Origin: Bacillota bacterium
GTDB taxonomy: Bacteria; Bacillota; Clostridia; Acetivibrionales; DSM-1351
Reading direction: 5' to 3'
Assembly (NCBI GenBank): GCA_023392075.1
Contig: JAEVZU010000213.1
Span: 7,404 to 71,403 of the forward strand
Length of the DNA: 64,000 bases
Each line of letters begins with the position of its first letter. The stretch's first letter is position 1. Below the pieces are notes generated by a model that was not told the DNA's origin, did no database searches, and saw only the letters and a list, made by a program, of their open reading frames with translations. Below are positions 28,217-37,191 of this stretch, in pieces. The position numbers were made by a program, and so were the translations under genes.

Positions 28217-29464
28217 TCATTTTAGCCTGTTCCTGAGAGCCAGAATTCTATGCATTTCATTGTATACGATCATAAATCCTTCATCCACACCCATTCCGGG
28301 TTTTGCAAGGATCTGATCCGGTTTAGCAGCCATAGCCAGGTGAACGCATACCTGCGCAGAACGGTCTGTTTCATTGCAGGTCCCCCCCTGATAGGCGCCG
28401 ATCCCTTTTTCCTTGCAGTAAAGAACGGCCTCTACTATATTGTTAATGCCTCCAAGGTCTGGTGTTTTGATCTGGATCATATGTCCTGCCCTGTTGTCGG
28501 CAAAATATTTGATATCTTCCCAGGTATTGCACCATTCGTCGGCAACTATCTGCACGCTCATTTTTTCCGCGTCTATCATCGCAGTTATTTCCTTCAGAGC
28601 CAGCATCTGCTTTTCCCTGTCATCCATATCCATTGGTCCCTCAATCCTGAGCTTCAGAGGATATGCTGCTTTCTCAAGCTTTTTAAGGTATTCCAGTATT
28701 TTGTTGTTATCATTGTCAAAGGCAAGTCCGATTGTGCCATAGACGTCAATATGCAGAACAGGTTCATAACTGCTGTCGGGTTTTAATTCCTCAACCCTGT
28801 TCTTAAGCCATTCTACATATTTCAACAGCAATTCACCCTGTTTTCCAAGCTTTGACTCAACATTGTTAATCAAGCCGTGGGGAAGCACACAGGCGCCCTT
28901 TAATATCATTTTATCGACATTTTCATAACGGTTATCACCGGACTGTGTAAATATGGGGATTTCTCTGTCCGACACTTCAGTATTGTATTCGTCGGCTATA
29001 ACTTCAGCCATGAGAAGTTTTCTGCTCTTTGCCACAGCATCCAGGATTGCCTGGGTTACTCCATAGCGCAAGGCCGTATGTATTTTTCTGCCGGTATTTG
29101 CATCAGTCAGATTGTCGATTTCTTCAGCCATTTTCCTGAAGTTGCTAATTTCCTTTCCCTTCAGCAAAGGTGCTATCTGCCTGTTGATTACAGGTATAAA
29201 ATCTTCTGCCAGAAATAAAGGATCCCTTCCGCCGGCTCCCGAATATTGCACGGCAGCACATTCTCCATATGCAATCTGTCCGTCTTCAAGCAGAAGCATG
29301 ACAGATATCGATTCTCCTGCCTGTCTTACGGCGGTAAATCCCTTAGTGAGCGGAGTTCCCTTATATGCGGCACCGTCCGGAACAGCACTGCTTTTAATTG
29401 CTTTCTGGTCATCAAAGAAGAACCCTGTTTTCCCCCCGGAACATATCACATCCTTAATCTTCAT
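28217..29464 (-). CDS. mal: methylaspartate ammonia-lyase
   Basis: Converts (2S,3S)-3-methylaspartate to mesaconate and ammonia. Enolase-superfamily protein of 415 aa; the family norm is about 413. Catalytic residues are visible as His196 in CVLPHGLINNVESKLG and Lys333 in HMIQIKTPDLGGINN, each two residues past the H194 and K331 reported for the Clostridium tetanomorphum enzyme; Mg ligands lie in LHIDVYG, RIEGPMD and VADEW. The ATG at 29464 is preferred, with AAAGGG 9 bases upstream; an ATG three codons earlier abuts that site. It follows glmE after a gap holding a palindromic repeat. Confidence 0.96.
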   Translation of the reverse strand: MKIKDVICSGGKTGFFFDDQKAIKSSAVPDGAAYKGTPLTKGFTAVRQAGESISVMLLLEDGQIAYGECAAVQYSGAGGRDPLFLAEDFIPVINRQIAPLLKGKEISNFRKMAEEIDNLTDANTGRKIHTALRYGVTQAILDAVAKSRKLLMAEVIADEYNTEVSDREIPIFTQSGDNRYENVDKMILKGACVLPHGLINNVESKLGKQGELLLKYVEWLKNRVEELKPDSSYEPVLHIDVYGTIGLAFDNDNNKILEYLKKLEKAAYPLKLRIEGPMDMDDREKQMLALKEITAMIDAEKMSVQIVADEWCNTWEDIKYFADNRAGHMIQIKTPDLGGINNIVEAVLYCKEKGIGAYQGGTCNETDRSAQVCVHLAMAAKPDQILAKPGMGVDEGFMIVYNEMHRILALRNRLK

Positions 29465-29501
29465 ACAACTCATCCCTTTGTTTATAATTTTTTACAGCCA
29501 G

Positions 29502-29585
29502 ACCCTCTATGGATAATGTACAATATATTTTTGAGTGGTTAATTTGCCCGTCGTGAGGCGTGTTATACATTGTCAATAGAGGGTA
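29502..29585. repeat. palindromic repeat R4, copy a
   Basis: A MITE-like element between glmE and mal. Terminal inverted repeats ACCCTCTATGGATAATGTA and the complement of TACATTGTCAATAGAGGGT flank a short centre (TTTTTGAGTGGTTAATTTGC, then GTGAGGCGTGTTATACATTG). A second copy with a longer centre lies at 42865-42976. It does not interrupt a gene but separates mal from the rest of the operon. Confidence 0.8.
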
Positions 29586-29641
29586 TACAGGTTTAAGAAC
29601 TTATCTGATTCAATTTATAATTGAGGTTTAAAAGCAAGCTG

Positions 29642-31093
29642 CTATTTGGGTCTGCCTACCAGACGGCCTTTACTGATGGCATAAATATCATCTATAACCA
29701 TCTGGAAGCTTGCACTTCTTTTTTCGTAAGCCGCTCTTTCTTCCATCCTTTTTATATGGAAGCTCTTTATATCTTCATCAAAAGGCAGATTTCCAAAATC
29801 CAGGAATCTTACAGCGCCGTTATTATCCCTTGCAGGAAGGGCTCTGCCCAGATTGTATTTGCTTGGAGCAAAAGGAACATCTATAATACCGGCTTCAAAG
29901 GCCCGTATTATTCCTTTTGCAACATCTCCCATTCCCAGCTCCGATATTTTATCAACAATGCATCTGGTCTCTGCAAGAATGATGTTTATTTCAACCTCCA
30001 GTTCATGAGTCAGCGGCATCTTTTGGTCACGCAGCATGGTTACAAGCTGTTTTGTGGCTTTCAAGCCAGATGCGTTGGCTTCCTTGGTCGGTATTCCAAA
30101 GGCCTCGTGAACCGACTTGACAATAACTTTTGTAGCACCTGACAAAGCCGCTGCTGCCGAACCCCAGGATATAACTCCGAAGGCCTTGGCTTCATCCTGC
30201 GGGAAGCCTCCCATCCATTGATGCAGAACAGTTGTTACTGTAACATCCTTGTAGCCGTATTTTTCAAGATATTCTTCGGTCAGCATTCCCAGAGTGCGTA
30301 TTGCTGCCACATCCTGGATCAGATTTCCGCATTGGCCGTACCCTACAGTAATATTTTTTACTCCCTGCTCCGCTGCCAGAATGCTTTCAACAATGGCAAC
30401 CGCATGAGAAATGCACGGAGGCACCAGAGTTCCGGTCAGCGGTCCGAACGGCTCTCTGTTGATAGAAATTCCGGCTTCTTCATATTTGCCTATAAGCCTG
30501 TCAACATACTGCCAGTCATATATTGTTTTTTCAAGTGAATTGTTTTTTGCATATGGAATATTGTAGGATATTCCTCCGCCCTCGTATGAGGTAAAGCCTC
30601 CTGCCACGCTTATTTCTGTAAGAAGCCTTGCATCCGGAGTACCGTGCCTGACCTGTACAGGTATGTTCAAGGACTCATTGACTTTCCTGCAGGCATTCAC
30701 ACCGTGATTCACAGCCGGAAAGCCGTTCAGCATGGATCTTCCTGCTTTTATACTCTCTTTTATTCCGTTTTCCGCTTCCTCATATCTGTTATGTCTGGTA
30801 TAACTGTCTATTGTGGTAGGAAGCAGATCAGCTCCGCCAAATTCCTGCAGATAGCTAAGCAGCTCAATGTGACCCTCAATCAAAGCCACACCTGCTCTTG
30901 GCTGTATCAGGGTTTCACCTTTAAGTTTTGCCTCGGACAGCTTCTTTGAAAAAATCTTTTCTGCAGGGATTGCTTTATGGTATTCAACCGTTTCATCGAA
31001 GTCAACATCTTTTCCGGTGGGCCACTGCTCAAGAACACTGCTTCGGATCTCCGTAAACAAACCTTCATCCATCTTCTTATTCCTCAGCTCCAT
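29642..31093 (-). CDS. glmE: methylaspartate mutase (glutamate mutase) subunit E
   Basis: Large catalytic subunit of adenosylcobalamin-dependent glutamate mutase, which rearranges L-glutamate to 3-methylaspartate. The 483-residue length is normal. Recognisable stretches are RAGVALIEGHIELLSYLQEF, VPPCISHAVAIVESILAAEQ, VGYGQCGNLIQDVAAIRTLG and HQWMGGFPQDEAKAFGVISW. The ATG lies 8 bases after a GGAG and overlaps the end of glmL by 10 bases, so translation is probably coupled. It forms the active enzyme with GlmS, encoded just upstream. Confidence 0.97.
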   Translation of the reverse strand: MELRNKKMDEGLFTEIRSSVLEQWPTGKDVDFDETVEYHKAIPAEKIFSKKLSEAKLKGETLIQPRAGVALIEGHIELLSYLQEFGGADLLPTTIDSYTRHNRYEEAENGIKESIKAGRSMLNGFPAVNHGVNACRKVNESLNIPVQVRHGTPDARLLTEISVAGGFTSYEGGGISYNIPYAKNNSLEKTIYDWQYVDRLIGKYEEAGISINREPFGPLTGTLVPPCISHAVAIVESILAAEQGVKNITVGYGQCGNLIQDVAAIRTLGMLTEEYLEKYGYKDVTVTTVLHQWMGGFPQDEAKAFGVISWGSAAAALSGATKVIVKSVHEAFGIPTKEANASGLKATKQLVTMLRDQKMPLTHELEVEINIILAETRCIVDKISELGMGDVAKGIIRAFEAGIIDVPFAPSKYNLGRALPARDNNGAVRFLDFGNLPFDEDIKSFHIKRMEERAAYEKRSASFQMVIDDIYAISKGRLVGRPK

Positions 31094-32481
31094 GAAATCA
31101 TCTCCAACTCCTTTTTCATTATTCTTACGGCAATCCCTGGGTATTTAACGCTCAGCAACCCCATTGCTGCCAATATGTACTTTTTATCAATGTAAAGGTC
31201 TGCTTTTTTGGGCTTTAATACACCGGGATTGGCCTGGTCAAACACGGCTTCCTTAAGCAGATCCTCAGGGTTGGAACAGTTGATTATGGGGCCGCCTGTT
31301 CCAATTATACGGCTTATCCTGCCCAGATCCTTTCCTGTTTGGACATACACAGAACCATTGGGTGTAAATTCCGTTTCAATACTTCCTGCATGACGTTGAG
31401 TTGCCATCCGCACTGCCATGGCCGCAAGCCCGTGATCCAGCAGACTGATTTTTTCATTGTCGGACGGAAGTATTCCGGGATTTACGTGCACCAGATCGGT
31501 AGAATTCAAAACTTCTTCACGGGTCAGACCCGATCTGACGGCAATATTTCCTATCCCCGCGGTATCCAGAAGAGTTACGGCGTTGTACCTGACTCCCAGA
31601 TCTCCCTCTACAGTCCTTTTTTCAAAGGGCTCGGGGAGTCCCTTCAATATGACTCCGGCCATATTGGGACTTCCGTCATTTATTGAATACACGTCTGTGG
31701 TTGCTCCGCCAACATCAACCACCATTAAATCTCCAAGGCCCCTTTCATCTTCAAAACCCTCCGACAGGCAGCGGGCGGCATTGAGTACTGCAGACGGGGT
31801 GGGCATCAGTATACCTTCAATCAGATTCTGTACTTTCGTAAGTCCCTTTGCTCTTATGATCCTTTCCAGGAAAATCTCTCTGATCAGCAACCTGGTAGGT
31901 TCAATGTTTAATTTATTAAATTTTGGCATTACATTTTCACATAACCTGACATCCTTGTTTTTAAGAATATCCATTATTTCATCGGCGGCTGATTTGTTCC
32001 CAGCTACTACGACCGGAAAATCGAGTTTAATTTCCGAAATCACCCTGGCGTTGTGCAGTATGACCTTGCTGTTCCCGCCGTCGGTACCTCCCGACAAAAG
32101 CACGATATCAGGCTTCAGTTCATATATTTCTTCAGCTTCCCGGGCGCTCAGCTCATAGCAATAGGTTTTCAAAACCTTGGCACCGGCACTTAGGGCAGCC
32201 ATTTTTGCAGCCTCTGCCGTAAGCTCTGGCACAAGGCCTACTGCAATCATTTTCAGACCTCCGGCGGCACTGCTGCAGGCAAATTTACCGGAATATTCCG
32301 TTATCCCGGTTTTCTTGCTCAACTCGGCTATAGCCTTTTCAAGTCCCTCATTCACATCAGTTTCTATTGTGGTAAATGATTTTGCAGTACCCAATATGCA
32401 TTCATTTTTTATGTCAACTGCTGTAACCTTGGTAAATGTACTTCCAATATCTATCAACAATACGGCATCCAAGCTACTCAA
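31084..32481 (-). CDS. glmL: glutamate mutase reactivating factor GlmL (MutL)
   Basis: ATPase of the acetate/sugar kinase-Hsp70-actin fold, 465 aa, thought to exchange damaged cobalamin in glutamate mutase. Phosphate-binding motifs are visible: LLIDIGSTFTKVTAVD at the N-terminus, LMVVDVGGATTDVYS in the middle, and RIIGTGGPIINC near the C-terminus. The TTG start at 32481 overlaps the end of glmS by 8 bases and has AAGGA about 8 bases upstream; a TTG three codons later is also possible. The gene order glmS-glmL-glmE is the classical one for clostridial glutamate fermenters. Confidence 0.95.
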   Translation of the reverse strand: MSSLDAVLLIDIGSTFTKVTAVDIKNECILGTAKSFTTIETDVNEGLEKAIAELSKKTGITEYSGKFACSSAAGGLKMIAVGLVPELTAEAAKMAALSAGAKVLKTYCYELSAREAEEIYELKPDIVLLSGGTDGGNSKVILHNARVISEIKLDFPVVVAGNKSAADEIMDILKNKDVRLCENVMPKFNKLNIEPTRLLIREIFLERIIRAKGLTKVQNLIEGILMPTPSAVLNAARCLSEGFEDERGLGDLMVVDVGGATTDVYSINDGSPNMAGVILKGLPEPFEKRTVEGDLGVRYNAVTLLDTAGIGNIAVRSGLTREEVLNSTDLVHVNPGILPSDNEKISLLDHGLAAMAVRMATQRHAGSIETEFTPNGSVYVQTGKDLGRISRIIGTGGPIINCSNPEDLLKEAVFDQANPGVLKPKKADLYIDKKYILAAMGLLSVKYPGIAVRIMKKELEMISWS

Positions 32482-32887
32482 CTCCCAAATCCTTTTTAAG
32501 GTCTGCTATAGTTACCTCGGGCATTGTTCCGGGGGGATAAACCCTGTTGTATCCCATTGAGAGAAATCTGGCCTCTACTTCTTCAAATGGGGTCTTTCCC
32601 ACTACCAGATTGCCTCCCGCATACAACGGTATGTTTTCAAGGCCGGCCTCATTGCATTTTTCTCTAAGTCCTCTGCAATCAATCTCACCATGACCGTACA
32701 GAGACGAAACAAGTATTACATCGGCTGCCGTTTCAATTGCAGCCTGTATGTATTCTTCCTGTGAAACCATTACGCCAAGATTTATCACGTTGAAACCTGC
32801 CTGTCGGAAAGCATGCTCAAGAATTTTGTTGCCTACAGAATGGACATCTGCACCAATAACACCCATTACCAATGTTTTTTTATTCAT
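32474..32887 (-). CDS. glmS: methylaspartate mutase (glutamate mutase) subunit S
   Basis: Small cobalamin-binding subunit of glutamate mutase, 137 aa. The base-off/His-on cobalamin signature DxHxxG is in VIGADVHSVGNKILEH, followed by the SLYGHG and YAGGNLVVG loops of the B12 domain. The ATG at 32887 has GGAG 6 bases upstream; the frame extends four codons further without a better site. Not to be confused with glucosamine-6-phosphate synthase, which shares the symbol. Confidence 0.97.
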   Translation of the reverse strand: MNKKTLVMGVIGADVHSVGNKILEHAFRQAGFNVINLGVMVSQEEYIQAAIETAADVILVSSLYGHGEIDCRGLREKCNEAGLENIPLYAGGNLVVGKTPFEEVEARFLSMGYNRVYPPGTMPEVTIADLKKDLGVE

Positions 32888-32965
32888 TTCTTTCTCCATT
32901 TCCGCATGGATATCTCCCGTGCCATAATTATTTTGGAGTTTTTATATTTTGAATTATTGAATAGT

Positions 32966-33889
32966 TTATAGACTTAATTTATTGAGATCATCAATATCAA
33001 CGGCCCTTTCGGAGCCAACCAGCCCTACAAGAGCATATACCTTTGATATGAGATCATACTTGAATTCTTTGACTAATTGAAAGCTTTCTATTTCACCGGT
33101 ATTTCTTACATGTATTCTCGGTCCGGTACAATGAAACTTTTCATTATCTCCGATTTTGATGTGATTTTCATCTGAATATCCGATTTCAAGGCCTTTATTT
33201 ATGTATTCCCTGACAATGGTTTCAACTTTGTCGATATCAATATCAGGTTTTTCTGCAAATTCCAGCACAAATCCATGCCTGACATCACTGTGAACCTGAT
33301 GATGGCTGAATCCGAAATTTTCGGAAAGTACTTTGCAGGTCAAATCCTCCGCAGTATGTGCCATTTTTCTATACTTTATGGATTTGAACACAATATCGTA
33401 AATATCTTTTGGCAGAGGTCCGAAAACATTTGGCCGGGTTACAATGACTTCCTCTCCTATACCTATAAGTACTTCCGCATTCATATCAAGAAAAGGATAT
33501 AAAAGGTCAAAATGTTCTATAATGACCCTTTTATCCTGTTCAATTGCCCTTTTAACAGCATCGGCAAGAACACTTATCTGGCTGAAAGCCAGTTCGAATC
33601 TTGCGTCTATATGGTAGGTATGACTGCTGAAAAAAGCTCTGTCGGTATCCCTGAAAATCGGCAGAGGGCGAATATTCAAGCCCTCATCGTCATTTGTGAG
33701 CTCAAGTCCGGGGAACATGCCTCTTATAAGAAGTGATTTGCCGGCTCCGGCATCACCGATAAGACCTATGAGCTTATCGGTGGCACTTATATGTTTTTGA
33801 GAAATCAAGTGTCCAAGATTCAGTATTCTGTTCTTACCCCTTGGTGCGAAATAAACCGCATATAAAAGTTGCTCATGTGCCAGGGACAT
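32966..33889 (-). CDS. P-loop NTPase fused to a degenerate AlaRS second-additional domain
   Basis: A 307-residue protein of unknown function. The N-terminal half is a P-loop domain with Walker A GDAGAGKS at 45-52 and a Walker B-like KRVIIEHFDLL near 120-130, recalling uridine-kinase-like NTPases. The C-terminal half resembles the alanyl-tRNA synthetase/AlaX editing domain: MAHTAEDLTCKVLSENFGF aligns with the AlaRS HxxxH region, and CTGPRIHVRNTGEIESFQLV (from Cys254) with the AlaRS CGGTHVSNTGEI motif. The zinc ligands are altered: HTAED instead of HTATH, and two extra residues between Cys and His. It lies between hypD and glmS in the same gene string. Its role in hydroxyproline or glutamate breakdown is unknown; regulation, editing or cofactor handling are all possible. 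Confidence 0.8.
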   Translation of the reverse strand: MSLAHEQLLYAVYFAPRGKNRILNLGHLISQKHISATDKLIGLIGDAGAGKSLLIRGMFPGLELTNDDEGLNIRPLPIFRDTDRAFFSSHTYHIDARFELAFSQISVLADAVKRAIEQDKRVIIEHFDLLYPFLDMNAEVLIGIGEEVIVTRPNVFGPLPKDIYDIVFKSIKYRKMAHTAEDLTCKVLSENFGFSHHQVHSDVRHGFVLEFAEKPDIDIDKVETIVREYINKGLEIGYSDENHIKIGDNEKFHCTGPRIHVRNTGEIESFQLVKEFKYDLISKVYALVGLVGSERAVDIDDLNKLSL

Positions 33890-33923
33890 TGTGAAACATC
33901 TCCATTATCATTTATTTATCAAA

Positions 33924-36284
33924 TTAGAAGGATTCATGTTCGGTTCTTTCAATAATTTCATTCTGCAATGCCGTATTTAAATTACAGAAATAATCACTGT
34001 AACCGGCAACCCTGACAATCAGATCCCTGTATTTCTTAGGATTTTTCTGTGCCTCCAGCAAGGTTTCCTTTTCTATCACATTAAACTGGATATGATGGCC
34101 GTCAAGCTTGAAATAAGACCTGATCAGTCCGGTCAGAGCATTGATTCCTTCACCATTTTGCAGCAGCTGAGGCGTAAACTTCATGTTTAAAAGTGTTCCG
34201 CCCGTTCTCAGGTGATCCATTTTTGCAGCAGATTTTATCACAGCTGTGGGTCCTCCGTGTTCCGACCCCTGCACCGGCGATATTCCTTCAGAAAGCGGCA
34301 AACCTGCATTCCTGCCATCCGCTGAAGCGCCTATGACTGAACCGAAGTATACATGACAGGTGGTGGGAAGCATGTCAATCCTGTAAAGGCCGCCTTTCAT
34401 GTTCTTTCTTCCGTTTACTTCATTATAATAAGCATCAAATGTTTCCTTCATGATCTCATCTGCAAAATCATCATCATTCCCATATCTTGGAGTTTTATTT
34501 ACAAGGAGCTGCTGAATATCCCTGCAGCCTTTGAAATCGTTATTCAGAGCAAACATCAGCTTTTCCATGGTAAGGTTTTTCTTTTCAAAAACATGATACT
34601 TTATTGCCGAAAGACTGTCTGTAATACTGCCTATACCCACACCCTGAACATAGGTAGTGTTGTACCTTGCTCCACCGGAGTTATAATCCCTTCCGTTTTT
34701 AATACAGTCGCTTATGATAATGGACAGAAACGGTGAAGGCATATTTAATGCATATATCTTCTCAATTACATTGTTACCCTTGATTTTTATGTCCATAAAA
34801 TGGTGTATCTGCTTCTTAAATGCAGCAAACAGTTCATCGTAAGACTTAAAATCGACTGCATTGCCGGTTTCAAGACCTATTTTCTTGTTTGTCCCGGGGT
34901 CGGTTCCATTATGCAGTGTAATTTCCAGTATCTTTGGAATGTTGAAATAACCTGTCAGGATATAGCTTTCCTTCCCGAAGGCACCAGTTTCCACACACCC
35001 GCTGGTGCCGCCGCACCTAGCATCCTCAATGCTTTTGCCCTGTCTCAGCAGCTCCTCGACAACAGCATCGGCATTAAACACAGAGGGCTGTCCCCAACCT
35101 TTTCTGATTATCTCACATGCCTGCTTCAAAAATCTGTCAGGAGTCTTTTTGCTTAACTGGATATTTGAACTTGGCTGTAAAAGTCTCATTTCATCGATAA
35201 CTTCCAGCAGCAGGTAGGATACATCATTGACTCCGTCAGCTCCGTCCGGTTTTAAACCGCCGACATTTATGTTTGCAAAATCCGTGTAGGTTCCGCTCTC
35301 TTTAAGGGTTACACCAACCTTGGGAGGCGCGGGCTGATTGTTGAATTTGACCCAGAAGCATTGCAGCAGCTCCCTGGCTTCTTCCCGGGTAATAGTTCCG
35401 GCATCAATTTCAGTTTTGTAGAAAGGATACAGATGCTGGTCCAAACGTCCCGGATTAAAGGAATCCCATGTATTCAACTCAGTTATGACTCCAATATGGA
35501 TAAACCAGTATGTCTGAAGAGCTTCCCGGAAATTTTTTGGAGCATGGGCAGGAACCCTGGAAGTCACTTCAGCTATTTTCAGCAATTCCTTTTTTCTCTG
35601 AGGATCTGCTTCCTGCGCAGCCAGTAAACCTGCTTTTTCAGAGTAGCGTTGGGCCAAACTTATAATGGCGTCAGCACAAATGAGCATTGCTTCCAGTTCC
35701 TGTTGTTTCTCATATGCGTTGGCATCATTAAAGAAGTCTAGATTTTTAAGGCTTTCTTGGATATCGGCTTTAAAATCCAGAAATCCCTTCAGGTATATTT
35801 TATCGTCCGCCACCGTATGTCCCGGAGCACGCTGTTCCATGAATTCTGTAAATATCCCGGCTTCATAGGTATCTTTCCATTCCTGTGACATGCTGTTAAA
35901 AATTATCTCCCTGATGGATTTACCTTTCCAGAAGGGTATAATTTCATCGCGATAGAAATTTTTCAACTCATCGCTCACTTTGAAAGATATTTTTTCCCGG
36001 TTGTTTATAATATCAAGATCCTCTTCACTGTGGCAACACAATTCCGGATAGGTAGGTGTTGCAAGCGGAGCAGGACCCCTTTCACCGACTATCAGCTCGC
36101 CGTCCGGTATGGCTATCGTCTTGTTTTCCATGATATGCTTGAAAACAAGTGCACGTAATACGGGCTGTGATACTTTCCCGGAATGTTTGCCATATACTTC
36201 TGTAACCAGTCTGGCTCTTTCTCCGGTAATGTAAGGGTTTCCTTCAACACTTTCCTTTCTCAATTTCTGGATCCTTTTATTCAA
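33924..36284 (-). CDS. hypD: trans-4-hydroxy-L-proline dehydratase (glycyl radical enzyme)
   Basis: Glycyl radical enzyme that dehydrates trans-4-hydroxy-L-proline to 1-pyrroline-5-carboxylate. From the chosen TTG start (GGAGG 8 bases upstream) it has 786 residues. The thiyl Cys430 and base Glu432 are in TSGCVETGAFGKE, and the radical Gly761 is in IVRVAGYSDYF. Residues I recall as lining the active site of C. difficile HypD all recur with a constant offset of 4: His156, Asp274 (TWDSFNPGRLDQ), Ser330, Phe336, Tyr446, Thr641, Phe148. That separates it from glycerol, choline and isethionate lyases sharing the GCVE motif. HypE is encoded 4 bases upstream, and P5C-using enzymes flank it. The enzyme is oxygen-sensitive, implying anaerobic growth. 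Confidence 0.95.
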   Translation of the reverse strand: MNKRIQKLRKESVEGNPYITGERARLVTEVYGKHSGKVSQPVLRALVFKHIMENKTIAIPDGELIVGERGPAPLATPTYPELCCHSEEDLDIINNREKISFKVSDELKNFYRDEIIPFWKGKSIREIIFNSMSQEWKDTYEAGIFTEFMEQRAPGHTVADDKIYLKGFLDFKADIQESLKNLDFFNDANAYEKQQELEAMLICADAIISLAQRYSEKAGLLAAQEADPQRKKELLKIAEVTSRVPAHAPKNFREALQTYWFIHIGVITELNTWDSFNPGRLDQHLYPFYKTEIDAGTITREEARELLQCFWVKFNNQPAPPKVGVTLKESGTYTDFANINVGGLKPDGADGVNDVSYLLLEVIDEMRLLQPSSNIQLSKKTPDRFLKQACEIIRKGWGQPSVFNADAVVEELLRQGKSIEDARCGGTSGCVETGAFGKESYILTGYFNIPKILEITLHNGTDPGTNKKIGLETGNAVDFKSYDELFAAFKKQIHHFMDIKIKGNNVIEKIYALNMPSPFLSIIISDCIKNGRDYNSGGARYNTTYVQGVGIGSITDSLSAIKYHVFEKKNLTMEKLMFALNNDFKGCRDIQQLLVNKTPRYGNDDDFADEIMKETFDAYYNEVNGRKNMKGGLYRIDMLPTTCHVYFGSVIGASADGRNAGLPLSEGISPVQGSEHGGPTAVIKSAAKMDHLRTGGTLLNMKFTPQLLQNGEGINALTGLIRSYFKLDGHHIQFNVIEKETLLEAQKNPKKYRDLIVRVAGYSDYFCNLNTALQNEIIERTEHESF

Positions 36285-36288
36285 GTCT

Positions 36289-37191
36289 TCAACCTCCAAT
36301 TTTTACACAAAATCCATTATTCTTAAAAACGCCGGCTATTTTCTGCATTTCCTTTGTATCTGGTGCTGCTAATCCGTTAAGTTTATAGTCAAGGCCCAGT
36401 TTATCATACTTATATATCCCAATATCATGATAAGGAAGGAGTTCAACATCTCTAACCGAAGTAGCTTTTAAAAACAGCATGCTCTTTTCAATATTCTCTT
36501 CATCATCATTAACACCGGGTATAACAGGTATTCTTACACAAATATTGCCGTGAACCTCTGAAAGCTGCTCCAGATTCTGCAATATCATTTTGTTGGAGAC
36601 TCCGGTAAACTTGATATGCTTTTCTTCATCAATTAATTTAAGATCAAACAGGAACAGGTCGGTGTACATACTGATGCTGTTCATTCTGTCCCAGGCCGTA
36701 TAGCCGGAGGTTTCAATGGCGGTATGAATGCCTTTCCTTTTACAGAGTTTCATAAGCTCATACAGAAATTCATACTGCATGAACGGCTCTCCTCCGGTAA
36801 AGGTCACACCTCCGCCCGACTCATCGTAAAATATCAAATCTTTTTCAATTACTTCCATAACCGCTGAAACAGTCATTTTTCTGCCAATGGATTCCAGTGC
36901 ATTATCCGGACAAACCTCTATACAATCGCAGCATCCGGTACATATATCCTGTTGCCGCACAAGGACCTTGCCTTCCATGGTAACAGCCTTATTTACGCAT
37001 GTTTCCATACATCTGCCGCAGTGTAAACACTTGTCTTCATGATAAACAATGACTCCTGAAGGCTCCTGGCCTTCAGGATTATGACACCACCAGCAGTTCA
37101 ACGGGCATCCTTTCAGAAAAACAGCTGTACGGATGCCTGGACCGTCATGTATGGAATACTTTTGAATTTTAAAAACAATACCGGTCTCCAT
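36289..37191 (-). CDS. hypE: HypD-activating radical SAM enzyme
   Basis: Radical SAM activase, 300 aa, that installs the glycyl radical on HypD. The SAM cluster motif CxxxCxxC is at Cys29, Cys33 and Cys36 (LKGCPLNCWWCHNPEG). An inserted ferredoxin-like region supplies two more [4Fe-4S] clusters (CLHCGRCMETC and CTGCCDCIEVCPD). The usual GGEPFMQYEFL segment for SAM binding follows. It begins at the base after the P5C dehydrogenase stop and ends 4 bases before hypD, so the three are cotranscribed. Assignment as HypE rests on the adjacent HypD, since activases of this family look alike. Confidence 0.94.
   Translation of the reverse strand: METGIVFKIQKYSIHDGPGIRTAVFLKGCPLNCWWCHNPEGQEPSGVIVYHEDKCLHCGRCMETCVNKAVTMEGKVLVRQQDICTGCCDCIEVCPDNALESIGRKMTVSAVMEVIEKDLIFYDESGGGVTFTGGEPFMQYEFLYELMKLCKRKGIHTAIETSGYTAWDRMNSISMYTDLFLFDLKLIDEEKHIKFTGVSNKMILQNLEQLSEVHGNICVRIPVIPGVNDDEENIEKSMLFLKATSVRDVELLPYHDIGIYKYDKLGLDYKLNGLAAPDTKEMQKIAGVFKNNGFCVKIGG

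Noticed and set aside
29502..29585. CRISPR array from repeated palindromes
   Set aside because: The repeats are few, dispersed and themselves palindromic, without regularly spaced units or cas genes in the window.
32474..32887. glmS as glucosamine-6-phosphate synthase
   Set aside because: The product is a 137-residue cobalamin-binding protein with DVHSVG, not a 600-residue amidotransferase.
33924..36284. Glycyl radical enzyme as glycerol dehydratase, choline lyase or pyruvate formate-lyase
   Set aside because: The GCVE motif is shared by several eliminases, but Asp274, Ser330, Phe336, Thr641 and others match HypD at one constant offset, and P5C enzymes surround it. Pyruvate formate-lyase would have a Cys-Cys pair.
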